DNA from: Chryseobacterium gleum | GTDB lineage: Bacteria > Bacteroidota > Bacteroidia > Flavobacteriales_D > Crocinitomicaceae | Assembly: GCA_945897565.1 (NCBI GenBank) | Contig: CAMDFN010000023.1 | Span: 1-38,433, forward strand | DNA length: 38,433 nucleotides | Direction: 5' to 3' | Shown here: positions 32,895 to 38,433 of the stretch, piece after piece | Layout: every line of letters begins with the position of its first letter | How positions within the stretch are numbered: position 1 is the stretch's first letter | Notes under the pieces: model-generated | Databases searched by the model: none | What the model saw: the letters and a program-made list of their open reading frames with translations, nothing else | Told to the model about the DNA's origin: nothing | Translations under genes and position numbers: made by a program

Positions 32895-34789
32895 TGCGCT
32901 ATTTCTGGCTTTTTACTTTTATTAATTTCTTTCATAACGGGACTGCTCAACTCGTTCAGTTATCTACATCGCTAGAGCAACAATATATTCCTATTGTGGC
33001 CTTAGAGCTAGACAATCTTGTTGCTCAGCAGTTCATTTCGCAGGCCGATGCGCAACAACTCCTGATTTTTTTTGAGAGGGGAGGAGTTGTTCAAAATTTG
33101 TTTCAATTGCAAGGCTTACTCCAGAGTGATCTTTCAAGTGTTGTCAATAGTTGCACCCATTTATTTGCGCCCGTTCAAAGCGCTAAGCACCAGCATTCTT
33201 CTAGCGCTACATTGGTGTTGCGCTATGAACTTCAAATCAATAGCCCTCAACTGATTGAAGACCAAAAAGGATATACCTGGCTGCGCGACACCACCCATAT
33301 GGGGCCTGCATTTGCTTTGCAACAACGTTTGGTAATTACGCAAAATTCTTGGCGTTTTGGTGGGCAACTTTCCAAAGATGCCGGCGAACCTATTTGGCAA
33401 AAAAGCCCTGCAAAGGGTCTTGAATTTATGACTGGTTATGCAGCTTGGGACAATCCTCAAAAAAAAGCGCTGCTTCAAAAGTTCGTTGCCGGAGCATACC
33501 AAGTCCAATGGGCACAAGGATTGCAACTTTGGAGTTCAAGAGGGATGGGTAAAAGCATTGATTTACTGCAGTTAGCCAAAAATCCGCTCGGCGTCAAACC
33601 CTATCAAGGTCGCGATGAACAACGTTATTTAGAAGGTATTTCAGGATCCATAAAACTTGCAAATCACGACCTTTTTTGTTTGGCTTCAGTCAAACGCACC
33701 GACATCCGTCCTCTTCAAGACACCCTTCAAGAAGAAATCAATTTTTCCTATTCATCTGGTTTACACCGTACGCCATCAGAAATTGCCAAAAGAAAGCAGG
33801 GGCAAGAGCAACTTTACGGTATAGGTGTCCGCCGCAAAACCAACTTGTGGCAATACGGAGCACTGCTCTTATTTCAACATTTGCAATGGCGTTCGTTTTC
33901 AGACTCCTTACCGACTCAAAACGCACCCAAAGCGCTGTCTTTTTGGAGTGTTGGTGTTTACGCACAAGGCACTTGGCGTCAATTTTATTTTTACAGTGAA
34001 ATGGCAGCAGCGCTAGACGCAAAATGGAACTTCCAAAAATCCAGTGCTGCTAATTTGGCATGTATTTATCACCTAGACCCACATTTAGAAATGGGTATCC
34101 ATTTGCGCAATTACGGCCCTTATTACCAAGCGTTTTACGCCAATCCTATTGGCAACTCTACTAGTGGTGTCAACGAAAGAGGCTGTATATTCCAATTAAA
34201 ATGGCAGGTTCAAAAATCATTTGCTATTAAAGTTTCATCCGAATACCTTCAAATTCCACATTTACTAAATGGCCAACAGTTCCCGAGGCAAAGCAACGAA
34301 ACGCGCGTTTTATTTCAATTCCATGTTTCCAAAAAACGCATTTATAGTGCCCAATTTTCATGCAGAAATAGCCAACTTATGCCCGCTCAATTCAGGTCTT
34401 CACTTACGGCTCAACTTCAAATTTCTGAAGGTGAAACAGTGAGTGTGGCAGCTCAATTCAGCACGGTTGTCTCAACACAAATTTCAAGTCAACATTTAGA
34501 ATTTTCTTGGCAGCATGCGCCTATGTCTTCCAAGTTTCGCTTTGAACTAATTTACGGCTTGTATCAGGTTCCACAAAATGCGCCGTTGCTCTACAGTTAT
34601 CCTTATTTGCTAGGTTTTGGTTCTCAAACAATGTTACTGAACGGCATTGGTGCTTATCTAAATGGTTCATGGAGGCTTGCGTTTAAGTCGGATTGGCAGT
34701 TGGGCCTTATGATTGGTTTGAAGCAGGTTTTAACGCCAACAAACCAACAAAAAATACAAGGTGCGGTAAGGCTGCTCAAACAATTTTAA
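32894..34789 (+). CDS. Helix-hairpin-helix/outer membrane beta-barrel protein
   Basis: This 631-residue protein resembles the large Bacteroidota proteins that carry N-terminal helix-hairpin-helix (HhH) repeats, as in ComEA, on an outer membrane barrel. After a signal peptide (MRYFWLFTFINFFHNGTA, then Q) comes a degenerate HhH region at residues of about 20-75: ALELDNLVAQQFISQADAQQ, LLIFFERGGVVQNLFQLQGL and LSSVVNSCTHLF. This mirrors the 'L..L..l...qi..ll.yr...G.f.siyeLq.i.gl' pattern. The remaining ~540 residues are barrel-like, with blocks such as GLQLWSSRGMGKSIDLLQL and EMGIHLRNYGPYYQAFYANP. I chose the ATG at 32894 (TAATG overlap); the frame is open further upstream. Function is unknown, and DNA binding by this degenerate HhH is not shown. 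Confidence 0.75.
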   Translation: MRYFWLFTFINFFHNGTAQLVQLSTSLEQQYIPIVALELDNLVAQQFISQADAQQLLIFFERGGVVQNLFQLQGLLQSDLSSVVNSCTHLFAPVQSAKHQHSSSATLVLRYELQINSPQLIEDQKGYTWLRDTTHMGPAFALQQRLVITQNSWRFGGQLSKDAGEPIWQKSPAKGLEFMTGYAAWDNPQKKALLQKFVAGAYQVQWAQGLQLWSSRGMGKSIDLLQLAKNPLGVKPYQGRDEQRYLEGISGSIKLANHDLFCLASVKRTDIRPLQDTLQEEINFSYSSGLHRTPSEIAKRKQGQEQLYGIGVRRKTNLWQYGALLLFQHLQWRSFSDSLPTQNAPKALSFWSVGVYAQGTWRQFYFYSEMAAALDAKWNFQKSSAANLACIYHLDPHLEMGIHLRNYGPYYQAFYANPIGNSTSGVNERGCIFQLKWQVQKSFAIKVSSEYLQIPHLLNGQQFPRQSNETRVLFQFHVSKKRIYSAQFSCRNSQLMPAQFRSSLTAQLQISEGETVSVAAQFSTVVSTQISSQHLEFSWQHAPMSSKFRFELIYGLYQVPQNAPLLYSYPYLLGFGSQTMLLNGIGAYLNGSWRLAFKSDWQLGLMIGLKQVLTPTNQQKIQGAVRLLKQF

Positions 34790-34841
34790 TTTTTTTTTGA
34801 AAAAAAATGTACCAAATCAAAAATAGTTGCGTTATGCCAAA

Positions 34842-34861
34842 AAGAGGACTGCAAGCCTCTT
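34842..34861. other. Short inverted repeat ahead of the sigma-factor gene
   Basis: AAGAGG (34842-34847) and CCTCTT (34856-34861) form a 6-bp stem with an 8-base loop, 27 bases before the sigma-factor ATG. No T-run follows on the plus strand, so it is not a clear terminator for the upstream gene. It could be a leader hairpin or chance. Confidence 0.3.
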
Positions 34862-34888
34862 CTGTTAAACTCCTTAAAACCAAAGACT

Positions 34889-35461
34889 ATGCCTCTCCAA
34901 TTCTCCCTTCCGCAGCAGTCTTTTCTTCTAGAAGAAGAAAGAACTCAAATTGAGCGCGCCCAACAAGATCCGCGCTTTTTTGCGCCTCTTTACGAGCGCT
35001 ATCACGATGCTATTTTTCGCTATGTTTATCGCCGCGTAGATGAAGAAGAACAAGCCTACGACATCACATCTTGTGTTTTTGTTAAAGCACTGCAAGCGCT
35101 ACATAAATACGAATACCGTGGCTTGCCTTTTTCTGCTTGGTTGTTTCGCATTGCCAAAAGCGAACTTTACCAAAGTTTTCGTGACCAAAAGGCGCAGCGC
35201 ACGGTGAGTATTGACAAAGTTGTACTCAAGCAAGTCATTGAAGACTGGACCGAAGACTACACCGAACAAGATAAAGCGCGCTTGCTCCTTGCACTCAAAG
35301 GGCTTAAAGAGCAGCAGCTTCAATTGATTGAAATGCGTTTTTTCGAAAAACGTTCTTTCAAAGAAATTGGAGAAATCTCTGGTTTGTCTGAAAACAATGC
35401 CAAAGTGAAAACTTTTCGTGCGGTGCTTAAACTCAAAGAATTTTTCCATCAAAAAGAATAG
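34889..35461 (+). CDS. RNA polymerase sigma factor, ECF-like sigma-70 family
   Basis: This 190-residue sigma factor contains regions 2 and 4 only. Region 2 spans about residues 30-95, with LYERYHDAIFRYVYRRVDEE and AYDITSCVFVKALQAL, followed by LPFSAWLFRIAKSELYQSFR. Region 4 is at about 130-185: LKGLKEQQLQLIEMRFFEKR and SFKEIGEISGLSENNAKVKT, a helix-turn-helix for -35 recognition. The linker includes an acidic segment EDWTEDYTEQD. No anti-sigma gene of FecR or FpvR type follows. Directly behind lies a 55-residue ORF that begins 2 bases after the stop. The regulon cannot be told from the sequence. Confidence 0.93.
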   Translation: MPLQFSLPQQSFLLEEERTQIERAQQDPRFFAPLYERYHDAIFRYVYRRVDEEEQAYDITSCVFVKALQALHKYEYRGLPFSAWLFRIAKSELYQSFRDQKAQRTVSIDKVVLKQVIEDWTEDYTEQDKARLLLALKGLKEQQLQLIEMRFFEKRSFKEIGEISGLSENNAKVKTFRAVLKLKEFFHQKE

Positions 35462-35463
35462 TT

Positions 35464-35631
35464 ATGTATAAAATTTTACTCAACCGAAAAGAACCAAGTA
35501 GCTTTGAAGTGCGCCAACATCAAAATTTCAATCAAATTTTAGCTGCCTTCAACTACCAACAAAAAGTAAATAATCCCTGGCGCTACTGGTATTATCCAGT
35601 GCTTACGGTTTACCTACTGCTGTTGGTTTAA
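35464..35631 (+). CDS. 55-residue protein behind the sigma factor, possible membrane partner
   Basis: This short ORF, ATG at 35464 to TAA at 35631, starts 2 bases after the sigma-factor stop. It begins MYKILLNRKEPSSFEV, then has a polar middle (RQHQNFNQILAAFNYQQKV), and ends in WRYWYYPVLTVYLLLLV, which could be a single membrane-spanning or peripheral helix. Close spacing to the sigma gene suggests cotranscription. A role as anti-sigma or regulatory peptide is a guess from position; it is too small and too unlike known anti-sigmas to assign. Confidence 0.55.
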   Translation: MYKILLNRKEPSSFEVRQHQNFNQILAAFNYQQKVNNPWRYWYYPVLTVYLLLLV

Positions 35632-35654
35632 GCACTCAAACATGAAATAGTTTG

Positions 35655-35662
35655 TACATTTG
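35655..35662 (+). promoter_or_regulatory. TAnnTTTG -7 box abutting pyrD
   Basis: TACATTTG ends 3 bases before the pyrD ATG at 35666, predicting transcription to start at the start codon. No consensus -33 box is seen at the usual spacing. A preceding TTTG at 35651-35654 directly abuts the box. Confidence 0.45.
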
Positions 35663-35665
35663 TAT

Positions 35666-36706
35666 ATGTACAAATTATTTCGTTTCGTTCTCTTTCAGTT
35701 TGATGCAGAGAAAGTCCATTATTTTGTAGTGGGTCTTTTGAATATAATTCATCGTTTTATGCCAGCGCGCGTTATTTTTCGCAAGCTATTTGTAGTGGAG
35801 AGCCCCCAATTAGCCACCTCTTTTTTAGGCTTGAACTTTCCTAACCCTGTTGGTTTAGCTGCCGGTTTCGATAAAAACGCTCAAAACATTGACGCCCTCG
35901 CCGATTGCGGTTTTGGTTTCATTGAAATCGGGACAGTCACCCCAAAAGCGCAACCCGGAAACGATAAGCCGCGTCTCTTTAGACTCAAAGCAGATCAGGC
36001 CATTCTCAACCGAATGGGATTCAATAACGATGGGGTAGAGGCCGCAATTAGTCAACTGAAGGCGCGCCAAAATTGTAACATCATCATTGGCGGCAACATC
36101 GGCAAAAACAAATGGACGCCAAATGAAGAAGCCGTTTTTGATTACCTCTTGACTTTTGACGCCTTATTCCCATACGTTGCTTATTTTGTGGTCAATGTTT
36201 CTTCTCCCAACACGCCTAATCTACGCGCTTTACAAGAGAAAGAGCCATTGCAAGACCTCCTGCTGCAACTTCAAGAAAAGAATACTTCTAAAACTACTCC
36301 CAAACCAATTCTTTTGAAAATTGCACCTGATTTGACTGACACCCAAATAGATGAAATCATCGAGATTGTTGCCTTTACCAAAATTGCAGGCCTCATTGTT
36401 GCCAATACAACGATCTCTCGTGACCTTCTCAAAACACCAACAAGTGAAGTAGATCAAATGGGTGCTGGGGGCATCTCTGGAAAGCCACTTACCGAACGCT
36501 CTACAGAACTCATCCGTTATATCCATCAAAAGTCAGCAGGTAAAATACCCATGATGGCTGTCGGCGGAATTCACAGCGCAAAAGATGCTTTGGATAAGTT
36601 AGATGCCGGTGCAAGCTTAGTTCAGTTATATACTGGTTTTATCTACGAAGGCCCGGCACTTGTCAAATCGATCAATAAAGCAATTTTACAACGCGCTCAA
36701 AAATGA
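35666..36706 (+). CDS. pyrD: Dihydroorotate dehydrogenase (quinone), class 2
   Basis: This FMN enzyme oxidises dihydroorotate to orotate in pyrimidine synthesis, passing electrons to the quinone pool. A helical N-terminal extension ([20 protein letters not shown]) marks the membrane-associated class 2. Landmarks are [39 protein letters not shown] and [12 protein letters not shown]. The catalytic serine is Ser180 in [13 protein letters not shown], and the C-terminal [14 protein letters not shown] is also diagnostic. I chose the ATG at 35666; a TTG at 35660 would add two residues. The length of 346 is normal. Its stop overlaps the next gene (ATGA). Confidence 0.97.
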   Translation: MYKLFRFVLFQFDAEKVHYFVVGLLNIIHRFMPARVIFRKLFVVESPQLATSFLGLNFPNPVGLAAGFDKNAQNIDALADCGFGFIEIGTVTPKAQPGNDKPRLFRLKADQAILNRMGFNNDGVEAAISQLKARQNCNIIIGGNIGKNKWTPNEEAVFDYLLTFDALFPYVAYFVVNVSSPNTPNLRALQEKEPLQDLLLQLQEKNTSKTTPKPILLKIAPDLTDTQIDEIIEIVAFTKIAGLIVANTTISRDLLKTPTSEVDQMGAGGISGKPLTERSTELIRYIHQKSAGKIPMMAVGGIHSAKDALDKLDAGASLVQLYTGFIYEGPALVKSINKAILQRAQK

Positions 36707-37566
36707 CCCAAAACACTGCGCTTTTGCAAATCACGGAATGTCCGCGCGATGCCATGCAAGGCATCAAGGATTGGATACCTACCGAACAAAAGGTAAGTTA
36801 CCTCAATGCGCTATTGAAATGCGGTTTTGACATCCTCGATTTTGGAAGTTTTGTATCTCCAAAAGCTATTCCTCAAATGCAAGATAGCGCCGCCGTTTTA
36901 GATCAACTCATCGCCTCTCCAACAAAATTATTAGCCATTATTGCCAATTTGCGCGGGGCCTCAAGCGCTGCACAGCATGATCGTATTGCTATTTTGGGTT
37001 ATCCTTTTTCTATTTCAGAAACTTTCCAACTGAGAAATACCAACTCAACCTTAGACCAAGCCTTATTCCAATTAGAGCAAATTGATGCCGTTTGTCGACA
37101 GCAAAATAAAGACCTACGCATCTATCTTTCCATGGGTTTCGGAAATCCTTACGGTGATGATTGGTCTGTTGATTTGGTATCACAATGGGTTGAAAAGCTC
37201 AATCAACGTTTTGAAATAGCTGAATATGCACTTTCTGATACCATTGGTTGTGCCACACCACAAACAACACAAGCTCTATTTGAAACCTTAACCGCTCAAT
37301 ATCCCAAATTGCGCTTTGCGGCACATCTGCATGTGGTGCGCGGTAAAGAGCAACAATTAATAGCAGCAGCCATAGCAGGTGGTTGTCGTCACTTTGATAC
37401 CGCAATTGGCGGTTTTGGTGGCTGCCCAATGGCCAAAGACGAACTCACAGGAAATCTTGCTACCGAAGCGCTGCTCAATTATGCAGCCCAAGCAAATCTA
37501 AATCATACAATCGACAGTGCATTTTTTGAAACTGCTCGTCAAATTTCAACTTCAATTTTTCACTAA
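36703..37566 (+). CDS. mvaB: Hydroxymethylglutaryl-CoA lyase
   Basis: This enzyme splits HMG-CoA into acetoacetate and acetyl-CoA in leucine breakdown. The TIM-barrel N-terminus has [12 protein letters not shown] (Arg15, Asp16), the catalytic and metal site of the HMGL family; the more common form is PRDGLQ. His208 and His210 in [11 protein letters not shown] are metal ligands. The active-site loop is [20 protein letters not shown], with Cys241. The length of 287 is usual for bacterial lyases. It overlaps pyrD by 4 bases and the following gene by one (TAATG), so it is probably part of a mixed operon. Confidence 0.92.
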   Translation: MTQNTALLQITECPRDAMQGIKDWIPTEQKVSYLNALLKCGFDILDFGSFVSPKAIPQMQDSAAVLDQLIASPTKLLAIIANLRGASSAAQHDRIAILGYPFSISETFQLRNTNSTLDQALFQLEQIDAVCRQQNKDLRIYLSMGFGNPYGDDWSVDLVSQWVEKLNQRFEIAEYALSDTIGCATPQTTQALFETLTAQYPKLRFAAHLHVVRGKEQQLIAAAIAGGCRHFDTAIGGFGGCPMAKDELTGNLATEALLNYAAQANLNHTIDSAFFETARQISTSIFH

Positions 37567-38222
37567 TGAAAAACAAAAAACTACTTTGGTTCATAGGTCT
37601 GCTAATGGCACTTTTGGTTGTCATATATTTTTTCAATGACTCCCGTTTTAAGATTGCTTACAATCCGAAGAAAAAAACGACAGTTGAAAAGACAGAAGGC
37701 GTTCAGATCAGCACGGACTTCAATACCAATACATTTTCAAGTAAAGCAGAACCAAATGTATTGAAGAATTTGAACTTATGTGATAGCACTATTCAATGGA
37801 GCGAGGATTTAAATCGGCCTTCTTGTACGCCCAATTATTTTCGCGTTTTCCCACTTAAAAAAGGGCTGGATATTGCACAGGGGTGTATGGTGCTGTTGAA
37901 GGCTGGCGTCAATGGTTTTCCGGTGCGTCGTTTTGTGGTTTACGAAAAAGAAGGTACTCAAATGGTGCAAGCCAATGGATTTATAGGTTATCCAATTGAA
38001 TTCAGGCCGCAAACCAAAACCTATGACGACGTAGTGATCCGTTTTTTTGAACGCTTTGAAGGTCAGAAGTATTTTTACAATTGCCTTTTTACTTGGAAAC
38101 AAAACCGCTATCAATATGTGCGTTGCGAACAGATCAATGATGTCAATATCAAGCCCGAAAAACAAACACAGGTTTCTGCCGAAATTTTACAAATCCTCAA
38201 TGAAAAACAGCTGGTATTTTAG
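37566..38222 (+). CDS. Membrane-anchored protein of unknown function
   Basis: This 218-residue protein has a single N-terminal membrane helix (about residues 6-24: LLWFIGLLMALLVVIYFFND). A linker rich in Lys and Thr follows, then a soluble, beta-rich domain facing the periplasm. Readable parts include CDSTIQWSEDLNRPSCTPNY, PVRRFVVYEKEGTQMVQANG and DDVVIRFFERFEGQKYFYNC. Three of its cysteines lie in these parts. No family is recognised. It overlaps the HMG-CoA lyase stop by one base and the next gene by 23 bases. Similarity in placement with the following lipoprotein suggests the two act together, but this is inference. Confidence 0.7.
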   Translation: MKNKKLLWFIGLLMALLVVIYFFNDSRFKIAYNPKKKTTVEKTEGVQISTDFNTNTFSSKAEPNVLKNLNLCDSTIQWSEDLNRPSCTPNYFRVFPLKKGLDIAQGCMVLLKAGVNGFPVRRFVVYEKEGTQMVQANGFIGYPIEFRPQTKTYDDVVIRFFERFEGQKYFYNCLFTWKQNRYQYVRCEQINDVNIKPEKQTQVSAEILQILNEKQLVF

Positions 38223-38433
38223 TCTGCTCTTGCTCTTTTTGACTTCGTGTATCAACGGAGAGCAAACCTTTCGTGCCGATTACACTCATTTTTTGAGCAG
38301 CGGCAATAGCAAGGTTTGGATGCTCAAAGGTACGCAGCAAAACGAACAGGCCCAATTGCAGCGCAATACTTGGGGAGAAATCCTATTTGTTTTTTACGTT
38401 ACAGGTGAAGTTTTGGTGGGCTCCTTTGGAGAC
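38200..38433 (+). CDS. Lipoprotein, N-terminal part (cut by window edge), function unknown
   Basis: Translation from the ATG at 38200 begins MKNSWYFSLLLLFLTSCING and stays open for 78 codons to the right edge. The lipobox LTSC puts the lipidated cysteine at residue 17. The visible rest (ADYTHFLSSGNSKVWMLKGT, and later ILFVFYVTGEVLVGSFGD) is beta-rich, with no motif I recognise. It overlaps the preceding gene by 23 bases in another frame, so the two are likely cotranscribed. Confidence 0.7.
   Translation, partial: MKNSWYFSLLLLFLTSCINGEQTFRADYTHFLSSGNSKVWMLKGTQQNEQAQLQRNTWGEILFVFYVTGEVLVGSFGD

Noticed and set aside
34790-34808. Run of Ts, G, run of As after the HhH/barrel gene, possible terminator
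   Set aside because: The palindrome is pure A/T and would form a very weak stem; there is no GC stem followed by a T-run.
34842-34861. AAGAGG/CCTCTT hairpin as terminator of the HhH/barrel gene
   Set aside because: No T-run follows on the plus strand, so it is listed only as an inverted repeat of unknown role.
1-38433. tRNA or rRNA genes, CRISPR arrays, insertion sequences, riboswitch leaders
   Set aside because: All gaps are under about 135 bases, and none contained a cloverleaf, repeat-spacer pattern, terminal inverted repeats or a long structured leader that I could see. A computed RNA search was not possible.

Overview
The window looks like chromosomal DNA of a Bacteroidota bacterium, probably of the Flavobacteriales type. 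Supporting signs are a type IX secretion C-terminal sorting domain on an exported aminopeptidase, promoter-like TAnnTTTG boxes with no Shine-Dalgarno pattern, a short NuoG without the large molybdopterin domain, a heavy-metal RND pump fused to a TolC-type outer membrane domain, and a helix-hairpin-helix/beta-barrel protein of the kind known from this phylum. No insertion sequence, prophage, tRNA, rRNA or CRISPR array was seen. Genes are very tightly packed: no intergenic gap exceeds about 135 bases.

Layout. (1) 1-11836, minus strand: a complete-order nuoA-to-nuoN operon for respiratory complex I, read from nuoA at 11836 down to nuoN, which runs off the left edge. Its promoter lies at about 11890-11922, directly against the terminator of the next operon. 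(2) 11970-14811, minus: an M1-type aminopeptidase with a T9SS sorting tail, followed by an outer membrane barrel protein. (3) 14880-21305, plus: a metal-efflux operon holding a small His-rich exported protein, a CzcA/CusA-like RND pump fused to a TolC-like domain, a CzcB/CusB-like lipoprotein adaptor and a lipoprotein with two haem-c motifs. It is closed by a strong terminator. (4) 21337-23855, minus: NlpC/P60 peptidase, glyA and a small PH-like membrane protein. (5) 23904-27259, plus: surE, a small membrane protein, lpxB and a SpoIID/LytB-domain protein, each touching or overlapping the next. (6) 27285-32027, minus: methylmalonyl-CoA mutase small and large subunits, an exported protein of unknown function, and a DivIC/FtsB-like septum protein. 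(7) 32118-38433, plus: two outer-membrane-type proteins (one with a degenerate helix-hairpin-helix N-terminus), an ECF-like sigma factor with a 55-residue small ORF behind it, then pyrD, an HMG-CoA lyase and two uncharacterised envelope proteins, the last cut by the right edge.

Most of the window is housekeeping: respiration, one-carbon, propionate and leucine catabolism, pyrimidine and lipid A synthesis. The less explained parts are the metal-efflux operon with its His-rich and dihaem companions, the HhH/beta-barrel pair, the sigma factor with its tiny partner, and a recurring promoter arrangement. At 14880, 23855, 32118 and 35666 a TAnnTTTG box ends only 3-5 bases before the start codon, which predicts leaderless mRNAs. 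All functional calls come from reading the sequence and from memory of protein families; no database search was done.
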